Of a stretch of DNA of 64,000 nt, positions 1 through 9,588 are shown piece after piece. The position numbers and the translations under genes are program-made. Position 1 is the first letter of the stretch; each line of letters starts with the position of its first letter. This stretch comes from Symbiodinium natans (lineage: Eukaryota > Sar > Dinophyceae > Suessiales > Symbiodiniaceae), in NCBI GenBank assembly GCA_905221605.1, contig CAJNDS010002247.1, positions 300,001 through 364,000 on the forward strand, in the 5' to 3' direction. The notes beneath the pieces were generated by a model, which saw only the letters and a program-made list of their open reading frames with translations, searched no databases and was not told the DNA's origin.

Positions 1-969
1 CTCGCCGGGGGTCCGCAGGTGGGAGGCAGTCTTTCACTCGGCAATGCTGGACTTGAGCGATTTCTGGGTGAAAAGGAGCACATGGATGCTGTGCCAGAGA
101 AGTTTTGGACCTACGAAACACTTGTAAGGGACCTCGCCTATATCCGTGCTGCCTGCCATGAAAGTGCTGGTAAAGTGCATTTTTGTACCTCAGCTGCTGA
201 GCTGGATGCCGCATACTCAGCAGGCGCTGTGGCCTTAAGCGCCGATGTGCAGAATTCAAATTTCATTGGACCAGACTTTGATCGCTTGGAGACGGTGTAC
301 TGGCTTGGGCTGCGTCGGATTCAAATGACCTACAACGATGCAAATCCTGCTGGTTTCGGCTGTATGGAAGATGTGAACGGTGGCCTGACGAAATGGGGTG
401 AGAGGTTGGTGGGTGCCATGAACGAGTTGGGTATGATCGTGGACACCGGGCACTGCAAGCCACAGACCGTCATTGACGCAGCCAAAGCATCCCGGAGACC
501 TATGACCTGCTCACATGCTGGCTTAGTGTCCATTTGCCCGGGGAATCCTCGCACGCAGACACAGGAAGCCATACGGGCCGTGGCAGAGACGGGAGGTGTT
601 TTTGGCTTAGTTGCCGCACCTTCGGCCGTGAACAACACCGACTGGTGCACAGTGGGTGACCTTGTGAACAACATTCATGCGGCTGTGCAGCTGATCGGTG
701 AAGACCACGTAGGCTTCGGCTCCGATTTTGTGATGGCCGCTTCAATGGAGGAGATCCTGCGAGCTCCAGAGTGGGATGCGGAGAGGGCCGATTCCGTGAA
801 CACTAGCGGGTTGGTTTGGCCTTTCTCCGATGGGCACGCTGGCTTCGAAAACAACGCAGGCTATAGAAACCTGACCCGCGGGCTTGTTGCAAAAGGCTAT
901 TCAGACGAGTCGATCCGCAAGATTATGGGAGGCAACTTCCTGCGAGTTTTCAAGGATGTCGTGGGTTGA
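1..969 (+). CDS. Peptidase M19 (membrane/renal dipeptidase-like), 5' partial
   Basis: Open frame from the window edge to TGA at 967-969. Family hallmarks appear in order: GLRRIQMTYNDANPAGFGC, then GGLTKWGERLVGAMNELGM, DTGH, CSHAG, GEDHVGFGSDF and the terminal GYSDESIRKIMGGNFLRVF. Counting from the GTG at position 19, His145 (DTGH) and His166 (CSHAG) match the two metal-binding His of the second half, and Asp236 matches the catalytic-site Asp. The first metal motif (HxD) would lie upstream of the window. The usual bridging Glu is replaced by an ADVQN stretch, as in the M19 subfamily with GFQN here. M19 enzymes hydrolyse dipeptides with zinc; substrate unknown. The CAG at 16-18 could be a splice acceptor, so this may be a last exon. 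Confidence 0.88.
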   Translation, partial: LAGGPQVGGSLSLGNAGLERFLGEKEHMDAVPEKFWTYETLVRDLAYIRAACHESAGKVHFCTSAAELDAAYSAGAVALSADVQNSNFIGPDFDRLETVYWLGLRRIQMTYNDANPAGFGCMEDVNGGLTKWGERLVGAMNELGMIVDTGHCKPQTVIDAAKASRRPMTCSHAGLVSICPGNPRTQTQEAIRAVAETGGVFGLVAAPSAVNNTDWCTVGDLVNNIHAAVQLIGEDHVGFGSDFVMAASMEEILRAPEWDAERADSVNTSGLVWPFSDGHAGFENNAGYRNLTRGLVAKGYSDESIRKIMGGNFLRVFKDVVG

Positions 970-1296
970 AGATGAATTAATTTGGAACTTTTGACTCTTT
1001 TGACTCTTCTGACCTTGCCTGGCAGTGTTTGCCTGAGATCCATGGCGTGAGGTTGGACTTGCAAAAGTGGGCTCCTGCCTGCCGAGTGCATGACGAGACC
1101 AGTCGAAAGGGGCCCGTCCAGCCCGAAGCCCCTAAACCCCCTAACCCCCCTAAACTTTCCCAAGGCGCGGACCTGCGCCCTCTGCCGCACCCCAGTCCTC
1201 AGCGTGGCGCACTGCCCGCTGCTGGAGCAGCTGATCGCCGCTTTGCCCTTAAAGCGCACGTTGCCTTTCTGCGGCAGTGCAAGAGCGCAAGGGTTC

Positions 1297-1347
<51 letters not shown>

Positions 1348-1704
1348 GGGTGTGTTCCTGAATGTTGGTGAAAGGACAAGAAGGTCCATGGCGCTGGCTC
1401 TGCGGAGGCTCCCGATGCGGATCCTGCCCGTGCGGCCGCTTGGTTAGGGGTGTGGGTCGGTGACGAGGTTGCATGGAGTTGTTGTTTCGGACCAAACTCT
1501 CAGCTTTTTGTGAGCTTGTTGCGGGCCTCATGTAAAGTTGTGTGTGAAAGTTGTGTGTTGTATGGGTCCCGGGTATGGGGGCAGGATTTCTGAGGCGAGC
1601 TTGGGTCAAGCGCTTTGCCTGCTTTCGTCGAGGAATTGGGGGAGACGCGATGCCGCTTACAGGATAACCACGGAAGCCTACATTCGTGTACATATGTTTT
1701 TCTC

Positions 1705-1751
<47 letters not shown>

Positions 1752-2084
1752 GCATGCCCCAAGTAGGCATTCCAGACAGGTCCCGACCATAATGTTTGTG
1801 AGCCATGATGAACACAAGGCTTCATCACGCCCTGTGCGCTCAAGTGCAAGTGCCCTGAAACCCTCGAGCTGAACAGCCCAACCATGCAGGAGAGTTAACC
1901 TGACATCCCCCCAGCCCGGTCATGAAGCGCATGGTTCCCTAAGCCCCAGACCCTAAACCCTACTGCGCACCGAGTAAACCCAAAACCCTCAACACCCCCA
2001 GCCAAGATAGACTCAGATATCGGCCGCCATAGCGTTCGCCTGACAACATAGCAGTATGTATGCACATGTCATCTCCCCCTGCAG
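970..2084. other. Non-coding stretch with microsatellites
   Basis: Downstream of the dipeptidase stop. It holds a (TG)n run near 1299-1342, a (CT)n run near 1708-1748 and the first scattered CCCTAAA-like units near 1950-1995. Open frames here run through the simple repeats on both strands and look like artefacts. No gene seen. Confidence 0.6.
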
Positions 2085-2157
2085 CCATCAGGAACTGAAG
2101 CAAGCCCTGCGCGACCTCGGCAAGGGGGACCTGAACAACATCCCAGCGGGCTACCGC
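2085..2157 (+). CDS. Exon-like block D1, unknown protein
   Basis: Preceded by a pyrimidine-rich acceptor (tctccccctgcag). Translates in phase as HQELKQALRDLGKGDLNNIP followed by AGYR, then a GT donor at 2158. Charged helical composition unlike the surrounding repeats. With phase-0 joining it would continue into the block at 2600. Function not recognised. Confidence 0.45.
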
Positions 2158-2224
2158 GTGGCCCTCAGATCACTGTCGGGTTTGGCTTGCGGCAGCCAGT
2201 CGAAGGTTGCGACTTGTGAGGGGG

Positions 2225-2365
2225 TTTGCCCTAAACCCGAAACCCGAAACCCGAAACTCGAAACCCGAAACCCGAAACCCGAAACCCGAAACCCGAAACC
2301 CGAAACCCGAAACCCTAAACCCTAAACCCTAAACCCTAAACCCTAAACCCTAAACCCTAAACCCT
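2225..2365 (+). repeat. Telomere-like array, CCCGAAA grading into CCCTAAA
   Basis: About 20 heptamer units. The 5' half is mostly CCCGAAA and the 3' half is pure CCCTAAA. This is the first large array of the telomere-like family that recurs across 2-51 kb. Confidence 0.95.
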
Positions 2366-2379
2366 GCACTTGACCAGGT

Positions 2380-2466
2380 ATTGGAAGCTTCCCTTTTTTT
2401 GACTGATAGGCCTCCTACTCCAAAGCTCAAGGACCGAAACCATCCTGAGGACCCTCTCGCCCTAAA
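2380..2466 (+). repeat. Left arm of an 87-bp inverted repeat
   Basis: Begins ATTGGAAGCTTCCC and ends GAGGACCCTCTCGCCC, running into CCCTAAA units. Its reverse complement lies at 3180-3268 with only about one indel and one mismatch. The pair encloses about 710 bp. Confidence 0.9.
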
Positions 2467-2599
2467 CCCTAAACCCTAAACCCTGAACCCTAAACCCTGA
2501 ACCCTAAACCCTAAACCCTAAACCCTAAATTCTAAACCCTAATCCCTAAGCCCTAAACCCTAACCCCTAAACCCGAAACCCTAAACCCTAAACCCGAAG

Positions 2600-2707
2600 C
2601 CCACGAGCCGCTTGGGCTACCAAGGCACCGATGCCGTGAAGGGTGCTGCCTATAGGGCGATCCGGAAGAGCGATTTGCCCATGCTGACGACTTGTGTCTC
2701 GGATTGG
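2600..2707 (+). CDS. Exon-like block D2, unknown protein
   Basis: Lies between a CCCTAAA array and a TTTAGGG array. Acceptor cccgaag, phase 0, 36 codons with RLGYQGTDAVKGAAYRAIRK then SDLPMLTTCVSDW. The next bases are GTTAGGGTTTAGGG, so the donor would be the first repeat unit. Composition is protein-like. Family not recognised. Confidence 0.45.
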
Positions 2708-2806
2708 GTTAGGGTTTAGGGTTTAGGGCTTAGGGCTTAGGGTTTAGGGTTTGCGGTTTTAGGGTTTTAGGGTCCAGGGTTTTAGGGTTTAGGGTTTCCC
2801 TGCTCG

Positions 2807-3115
2807 ATGGTCTCAGTCGACGGACGAACACCGCTTATTTGGATTGATGAGTGTGAGGGCTTTCAACAGTGGGACCTTGAAGATGTCAGCTTCGGGGGCC
2901 TTTGGACCTTTGTGACTCGAGTTCGTATGCAGAGTGATGCTTGGGTGTTCATGATCCATGTTTCCACGGAGATGTACGAGGCGCATGCAGTTATGTGGGG
3001 TCGGTTGGCTGAGGAGTGCGTGACAAACTTTCACCAAATTGTGCTACTTGACATTTTAGATGATGTCACTATGGAACGGGTGACGCAGCTAGCCTTGCAG
3101 TCACGAGAACTGTGA
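2807..3115 (+). CDS. Hypothetical 102-aa ORF inside the inverted repeat
   Basis: ATG to TGA, free of repeat units. Sequence is rich in aromatic and acidic residues (LIWIDECEGFQQWDLEDV, then AWVFMIHVSTEMYEAHAVMW) and looks translated, not random. It could be a last exon following the block at 2600, or a relic ORF of the element bounded by the arms at 2380 and 3268. No family recognised. Confidence 0.35.
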   Translation: MVSVDGRTPLIWIDECEGFQQWDLEDVSFGGLWTFVTRVRMQSDAWVFMIHVSTEMYEAHAVMWGRLAEECVTNFHQIVLLDILDDVTMERVTQLALQSREL

Positions 3116-3179
3116 AGCTGGTTGTGTGAGCCTGACTTTCCCGGCAGCTGTGCAGACCTGGTTGTAAAAAGGGTTTAGG

Positions 3180-3268
3180 GTTTAGGGTGAGAGGGTCCTC
3201 AGGATGGTTTCGGTCCTTGAGCTTTGGAGTAGGAGGCCTATCAGTTCAAAAAAAGGGAAGCTTCCAAT
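3180..3268 (-). repeat. Right arm of the 87-bp inverted repeat
   Basis: Reverse complement of 2380-2466. It is preceded by TTTAGGG units, so the palindrome extends into the telomere-like arrays on both sides. Confidence 0.9.
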
Positions 3269-3292
3269 GCTGTTCAACTGCACGGGCGGCTT

Positions 3293-4770
3293 AGGGTTTA
3301 GGGTTTAGGGTTTAGGGTTTAGGGTTTAGGGTTTAGGGTTTAGGGTTTAGGGTTTAGGGTCTGGGGTTTCGGGTTTAGGGTTTAGGGTTTAGGGTTTAGG
3401 GTTTAGGGGGTTCTAGGGAGTCTTGTGCTTAGGATTTTAGGGAGTTTAGGCTTTTAAGGTTTCGGCGAAAGGGCTTAGCAAAACGGGAGGGTGTTTAGAG
3501 TTTTCCATTGGAAGGGTTGTCGTTCACGCATGTGGTTGCACCTGGAAATATGGACCCTCGAACTCCCATATGCCCCTGCCAGACAGTCCCTAGGACCCTA
3601 AACCCTAAACTGTAGCTTGGCCTAAACCCTAAACCCTAAACCTAAACCCTACACCCTACACCCTACACCCTAAACCCTAAACCCTAAACCCTAAACCCTA
3701 AACCCTAAACCCTAAACCCTGAAAATTCGGCTTGTGGAGTCGGGATGCATGCGATCAGCTGTGCGTGTTGGGTTTCGGGGTCCGAAGATATGATGAGCCC
3801 GGCGACCTGACGTCCGAACATACCAGAGCAGCAGATTTCGCGGGCACACACGCACGCACCCACCTTCCTCCGTAATTAGCAAAGACAGCCAACTTCAGAG
3901 AGGTGAGGCCCCATCAGAAACCCAACCCAAACCTTCGAGCCATCTACCAGTTTCAAGAGGGCCTTTTTTGGTTTCACCCTACTCCTAAGCTTGGGGCCCC
4001 GAACCCCGATCCCTCAGCCCGATACCCCCCCCGAGCCTAAGCCCTCAAAGCCCTCGAAGCCCTCGGTTTAGGGTTTAGGGTTTAGGGTTTAGGGTTTAGG
4101 GTTTAGGGTTCAAACCCCCAAAGAACCACTCCGAAAGCCCCGAAGCCAAGGCATTCGGGACTTTAAGGTTCGAGCTTCCACGAAGCTGACCCTGGGCCGC
4201 CATCTGGGGTTATGGGGTTTAGGGTTGTGGGGTTTAATTAGGTTTTAGGGATTTTAGGGTTTAGGGTTGTGGGGTTTAGGGTTTAGGGATTTTAGGGGTT
4301 TAGGGTTTAAGGGTTTAAGGGTTAAGGGTTAAGGGTTTAAGGGTTTAAGGGTTTAAGGGTTTAAGGGTTTAAGGGATTTTAGGGCCCTCATCCTAGCTCC
4401 CTCCGGGGCCATGTCCTGGCTTGAGCTTGGGCAAGTGCCCGGCGAACAACAGGGGCCAGGTTGCAAAAGGGTTCAGGGTTCAGGGTTAGGGTTTAGGGTT
4501 TAGGGTTTAGGGTTTAGGGTTTAGGGTTTAGGGTTTTTGTAGCTTTAGGGTTTAGGGTTTAGGGTTTAGGGTTGAGGTTTAGGGGACTTCGTGTGTCCGA
4601 AGATGACAGGTTTCTCCCCCCCATACTCTGCTGCCGAATTCCTACATTCCGAACCCTCAAGCTCAAAGCCCTAAGCCACACCCTACATCTTGCGTTCGGC
4701 CCGAAACTGAAATCCTAAACCTTAAACCTAAACAGCAACCCCTGAACCACTATTTTGGACTAGAAAAGGT
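3293..4770. repeat. Region dominated by telomere-like arrays
   Basis: Arrays at about 3293-3410 (TTTAGGG), 3598-3720 (CCCTAAA, with CCCTACA variants), 4066-4118, 4204-4380 (with TTTAAGGG variants) and 4474-4575. Both orientations alternate. The spacers carry no convincing gene. A possible tiny exon near 4395-4457 is too weak to call. Confidence 0.85.
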
Positions 4771-5120
4771 GCATAGTAGGGTTGTTAAGAAAGTATTTTG
4801 GAGCTTCCGAGGATTTGAATCCACAATAAAGCCCAGGCTCTGCGAAGCCGCAGCTGCTCGGCGAAGGGTTTATGGGTTGGGGTTGAGGGTTTAGGGGTTG
4901 GGGTTGGGTTTAGGGGTATAGGATTTATGGTTTGGGGGTTTGGGGTTTTGGGGTTTAGGGTTGAGATTTGGGGGTTTAGGATTTAGAGTGGTTTCACATG
5001 AGCCCTTGGCTGAATTTTTCCTTACGAAGTGGAGGATAGGTATGGACATCCTTTTCCCCGATTCTAGTGTGGGTTTTTACATGGGGTTGCGAAACTTATG
5101 ATTCCCAGTCGGGTGTTTCC

Positions 5121-5215
5121 AAAATTAGGGGTACTTCGTTGGTGTCCTTATCAAAAGGGGATCCTACTATACGGGGATGTACATTGGGGGTCCCTATTTT
5201 CGTACACCCCCCAAT
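5121..5215 (+). mobile_element. Introner/MITE-like element family II, copy 1
   Basis: Starts TTAGGGGTACTTCG and ends CGTACACCCCCCAAT. It aligns by eye with 13076-13154 (+) and 51267-51371 (-), sharing the TAGGGGTACC start, the core ATCCTACTA and a terminal TCGTAAACCCCC. No ORF. Non-autonomous by size. Confidence 0.65.
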
Positions 5216-5510
5216 ATGAAGAGCCTTTGTAGGGGGGTTCTAGTTTGTTTGGTTTCGGAAGTCCCAGAAGTTTCGTTCGCTGGCTCCGCCGAGATTCTGA
5301 GATTGAGGATTTAGGGGGCAGCCATGGGATGAGCCTCTGGATGCAACGGCAGACAGAGAGAGAGGAAGGAAGAGGGAGGGAGAGAGAGAGAGAGAGCGAG
5401 ACCCTCCCGGGTGGTCCTCTTGGGGGACTGCATGCAGAGGAAGGTTAGGGTTTAGGGTTTAGGGTTTAGGGTTTCGGGTTTCGAGTTTCGGGTTTCGGGT
5501 TTCGGGTTTA

Positions 5511-5637
5511 AGGAGGATGCCGGGAGCACCAGCGGCCCCATAAGCCAAGTCCACGCTGAGGTAGACTGGTCTGGCGATCCTGCGGTCGTCGGTACTCTGA
5601 TGGCGCACGGGGCCCGCGTCAACGGCCACCAGGAATC
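5511..5637 (-). CDS. Possible minus-strand exon
   Basis: On the minus strand a strong acceptor tract (cctcccccaccctcag) precedes a GC-rich open frame reading FLVAVDAGPVRHQSTDDRRI then ARPVYLSVDLAYGAAGAPG, followed by repeat-derived codons. It could be a chance open frame in GC-rich DNA; everything else here lies on the + strand. Confidence 0.22.
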
Positions 5638-5718
5638 CTGAGGGTGGGGGAGGGTCAGGACCAACCCAGGTGTAGAGCGCCAAGCTTGCAGTGATCCGAG
5701 AAACTACTAGCTACTGCA

Positions 5719-5775
5719 TGCTGCGGCTCAAGCCTTGGGTTTTATATTTTTTTGAGATCCCGCCGACTTCTTCCT
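5719..5775 (+). promoter_or_regulatory. Leader of the LHC gene with possible trans-splice or relict-leader sequence
   Basis: GGCTCAAG at about 5726-5733 equals the last eight bases of the dinoflagellate spliced leader. It is followed by a T-rich stretch (TTTTATATTTTTTT) and then the ATG at 5788. This may be a decayed relict leader from a retroposed mRNA, or chance. Upstream bases match the leader poorly. Confidence 0.25.
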
Positions 5776-5787
5776 GTCGTGCTCACC

Positions 5788-6579
5788 ATGCCCAGCCAGA
5801 CAGCAGCTTGCCTTGCCGCCGCGGCGGCTACGGGCCTCGTGGCGCCCGCTTTTCTCTCTGGCCTTGCAGGAGCACGTGCAACTGCTCCGCAGCTGCGTGG
5901 CTCAGGAGCTGGCACCGGCCCCAGCATGGGTGCCATTGGCGCCATCGCTGCCGGTGGTGCCGTTGCCATGACTGCGGTGACCTCGCAGCGCCCGGCGCGG
6001 ACACGCACGGTGCAGAAGGCAGGTCGCCGTGAGCTGGCCGTCGCCTATGAGGACTCTGGCATCGACCTCCTTGACAATGGCAAGTTCGCACAGGGCCTGG
6101 TGGGTTCCGAGGGTGCTTGGGGGCGCTACGAGTTCGATCCCTTGGGCTTCTCTTCGAAAACGGAGCAGGTTCCTTGGCTTCGTGAGGCAGAGCTCAAGCA
6201 CGGCCGCATCTGTATGCTCGCCTGGCTCGGCTTGGTGGTCCCGGACTTCGTTCGCCTGCCGGGCGAGAAGTTCTCATTCGAGGCCGTGCCTGTCTCCATC
6301 GATGCTCACGAAGCCTTCCGCGGTGCCACGGGCGTCAACGCCCAGATCTTGTTCTGGGTCAGCCTCGTGGAGCTCTGCTGCACGAAGAAGGTCTTCGAAT
6401 GGAACTCTCTGGAGGTCGCTGGTGACTATGGTCTTACCAGCTGGTTCCCCAGCGACGAGGAGGGCCAGAAGAAGATGCGCCTGGCTGAGCTCAAGAATGG
6501 ACGTCTGGCTATGCTCGCCTTCGCCGGCGCAGTCACCCAAGCGGTCCTGACTCGCCATCCCTTCCCTTGGCTCTACTGA
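5788..6579 (+). CDS. Light-harvesting chlorophyll-binding protein (peridinin-chl a/c type), nuclear-encoded, plastid
   Basis: Intronless, 263 aa from the ATG at 5788 (context CTCACCATGC) to TGA. The in-frame TTG at 5752 has no initiator merit. N-terminus: hydrophobic signal-like segment (about residues 3-28), then an Ala/Gly/Ser-rich transit region with a second hydrophobic stretch (about 47-62), the bipartite leader expected for a three-membrane plastid. Mature part: helix A with REAELKHGRICMLAWLG (about 132-148), helix B around ILFWVSLVELCC (about 187-198), helix C with MRLAELKNGRLAMLAFAG (about 230-247). The Glu and Arg of the two ExxxxGR motifs pair helices and ligate chlorophyll, and both are intact. 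Member of the LHC superfamily, thylakoid antenna role. Length fits a single-unit protein, not a polyprotein array. Confidence 0.93.
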   Translation: MPSQTAACLAAAAATGLVAPAFLSGLAGARATAPQLRGSGAGTGPSMGAIGAIAAGGAVAMTAVTSQRPARTRTVQKAGRRELAVAYEDSGIDLLDNGKFAQGLVGSEGAWGRYEFDPLGFSSKTEQVPWLREAELKHGRICMLAWLGLVVPDFVRLPGEKFSFEAVPVSIDAHEAFRGATGVNAQILFWVSLVELCCTKKVFEWNSLEVAGDYGLTSWFPSDEEGQKKMRLAELKNGRLAMLAFAGAVTQAVLTRHPFPWLY

Positions 6580-9487
6580 GACCCGAGCACATGCCAAGAG
6601 TTGTAGGATATGAAGGCGTAGTCTGGCATGCCGTAGATGCTCTGTGGACAGTGGCGGGACACTTCGCAAGCTCCTGAGAGCAACAAAAAGCCCGAGTGTG
6701 AGGTACTCAGTCCTTGGCTGCCATTTCTTGGAGGTCTGATCCCAACAAGGCCAGCTGGCCACAAACCGCCGATGGGTGCTCAAAGTGCGTAAGAAAGACC
6801 CACATCGAAACTTGCCCATAAGGAATGATAGCGACACCACCTCGTCAACAGCACTTCAACCCCCTGACTTTGGAATGGGCCGCGCGCTGTCAGGACGAGC
6901 GCCCGCTGGCTGCAGCCGCACAGAATCTTGGGGAGACTTAAGGTCCGGTCTATTTTTGGGTGCCTTTTTCCCGCGCTGTGCGACTTGGTGGGTTGTCGAC
7001 CCCTGACCGCGCAATCTAGATCAAATCCCCGATTTAGTTCCATGCGGTGACTCCAGCTGCGACATTGGGTGTCGCACCACACATCTGAGCTGAGTAGCCG
7101 TCCTGCACGCGGCTAGATCTGATCGTAAGATTCGGCGATGCAGCCGGCACCACATGGTAGCTACACTTCCATGGGGGGCAGTATACGGTCGCATCACTAT
7201 TGTGCTGCCTTTTGTTACGCTGCTCACTGTTGAGGAGTTTGCGCTCTACTGCAGTGGCTTGTGCCACAAGAATCCACAAGCCAGGTGAGAAGAGTGAGCA
7301 AGAATAGCAAGAACTAGCATGACATGTAGGCGGGAGTTGAGGCGGCCGCAGTTGGGACGGAGGACGCGCGGGCTGCGCGCAGTTTTGGCATTTCAGGCAT
7401 ATTAGTAAGGCAGCAGTGAAGCAGCAGGTAGCTTCGAGATGACCAACAAGCCAGTGGCAATGACCATTGGTGCTTTGATGCGAAACCCCCCGCATTTGGT
7501 GTGGTTGTATAACGGAAGTGCTTCTTTCCAGACATCAAAACAAGGCCTCTACATGCACTCCGCACCTTGCTGCTACCTTAGGCGATGACATTATGACATG
7601 GGCCTTTCGCGACAGATGGGTTTCAGCCTCTTTGGCCATGAGCCCATGAAAACGTGAAGATCGGCACCCAACCTGCCATGCAATCATGGCAACTTCAAAT
7701 CCATCGAGGAGTAAGTCCGAAGCTCATGGCAAAAGTTCAATCGGCCCCATGCCACACGTACAATTTTCCAGGGCTTTAGAACAGATCGTCATCCCTTCGA
7801 TGGATTCTTTTTTGAAGCCGAGGAAAGGAAACCTGCTGATGCTTCGGGCTCTCCTGGCCCTGCCGCGGATTTGTTTTCTGCGTCGAGTTTGTGGGCTTGT
7901 TGTGGGTTGTAGGTGGTTGCAAACAAGGGGTTCAGGGTTAGAGGCCCCAAAGAAGGGTTTAGGCATGTGCAGATGAAGATTTGGGGCCGGCGCGTGGCTG
8001 GTCGCCTAGTATGGCTGGACTACTGACGCTTCCCGTTGACAGCCCCCGCGCCTCCATACTGCAGAGTAAGCTGTTGGACTCGAGTGCTGCGAACCCCTTG
8101 CCATGTCATTCCATGTCCATGTAGCGTAAAATGGAGCTTCCGCAGTAGGACTCTACCCCACACCGTTTTGCAATAGGTCTTTTTGAGGAGGGCTGTAGAA
8201 CACAATGCGTGATTCAACACCAAAACCTAAACCTGCTTGTCCGGGCATAAGCGATGAAACTCTGGACCAACAGAAATCCAGCAAGAAAAAGGCTTATGGT
8301 TTAGGGTTTAGGTTTAGGGTTTAGGGTCCGCGGCCAGGAAGCAGGAGCTGATCCGATGAAGCCCATAGGCCGGCCCTTCTTGTTGAGGTTTGGGATTTGG
8401 GGCTTAGTGCAAAGCAAGGGTGACCTGTTGGGGGCTAGGGCAAATTGCTTCAACAAATCATCATGATGTGTCGCAGTAAAGTGAGCACTTCAGCCTTGTT
8501 GGACTTGGAAAGACATCCATCGCAGGTGCAGGTTCCAAGTAGTCCAAACACAATTTCGATTTTGTTTTTCGTCTTGAGTGTTGAAGGTTGGAGGAAACCC
8601 TGGGAACCGCATATGTCGACCATGGCAGCATCGCTGACAACGTTTGGCGCGCCGGCACAAATCATGAAGGGCCGTGAAGAGCTCATGTCTTTGAACATGA
8701 GCTTGCAGGGTCCTGATGCAGCGACTCCCGGAAACCAGCGAGCCCCAAGCCAACAGCCATCGACTCCTCAGCAAGGAGGTCCAGCCAGTCAAAGCCCCAC
8801 AGCCGCGAAGTGTCCTTCTGTTGAGGCTGACCGCGGCTCGCCGTGTCGTCAACTTGAAACTTGGCCATGTCGTGCAACATTGTGTGAAGCAACTATGCAA
8901 TTCCCATGGTGGGCTCGGCAGTCCACGAGGGGCTGAGTTGCATCAACGGCCACAAAACTGACTGTCATCGTCTGGGGAGGTACCGTCCACACATTTGTCA
9001 TGGCTTCGCGTGTGGCATGTCATCCTCCCTGGGCTATCATGCACAACATGGTCAGCACGACGATGGCTGACGGAACCATTTCAGAGCGCGCTATCAGAAT
9101 GCCCTTCAAGTTCATTGATGGCCTTGCCATCTTCCGTCCAACCTCTTCAAAAGACGGCTGTACGTCCCTCAATAGAAGACATGAATGAGTTCAGTGCGCA
9201 GTGTCAGCCAGCCCAAGTACGCTGTGTATACATGATGCCATGTGAGGATTCCAGTCCACAGCCGTGCTGGCAAGCATGTCCACCAGAAAGGATGCTGCGT
9301 AAGGATTATTGCCCCGGGACAAGGCTCGGACGCATCCCTTCCCGGCAAGTCTTCGCATCCTGGCCGGGCACATGATATGATATGGGGGGATTTCAGGTGC
9401 ATCGCACTACTGCGACGGCTCGATCCAAAAGCCTCCCCTCAACCCTAAATCGACTAAATCACACCCGGCCCGAAATCTCGTCTGCAG
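6580..9487. other. Long stretch without a recognised gene
   Basis: 3' flank of the light-harvesting gene, then about 2.9 kb of mixed-composition DNA. Only one short telomere-like cluster (about 8300-8330). Open frames of 80-163 codons occur on both strands at 7034-7500 and 8445-8940, but they overlap each other and none shows family motifs or splice-like borders. Confidence 0.55.
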
Positions 9488-9588
9488 GCGAAGAGGGCGA
9501 AACTGCGCTGCACTACGCCGTGCGGTTTGGTCGCTTCGAGTCGGTTCGGGCCCTTCTGGACCACGGCGTGCCTGCAGACACTTGCCTG
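9488..9588 (+). CDS. Ankyrin-repeat gene, exon K1
   Basis: Acceptor tctgcag, then in phase GEEGETALHYAVRFGRFESV and RALLDHGVPADTCL, a textbook ankyrin unit (G-x-TALH-A and LL-x-x-G). GT donor at 9589 leaves phase 0. Earlier exons must lie upstream because the exon starts in mid-codon. Confidence 0.75.

Noticed and set aside
1199-1885. Long frames through TG and CT microsatellites on both strands
   Set aside because: Their length comes from poly-His/Thr, Cys/Val, Ser/Leu and Arg/Glu runs made by the simple repeats; no family motif or gene-like context.
2225-4770. True chromosome end
   Set aside because: Telomere-like arrays alternate in orientation and continue with genes on both sides for tens of kilobases, so they are interstitial.
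8445-8936. 163-codon frame on the + strand
   Set aside because: Overlapped by a 136-codon frame on the minus strand, no recognisable domain, no splice-like borders; kept only as unassigned DNA.
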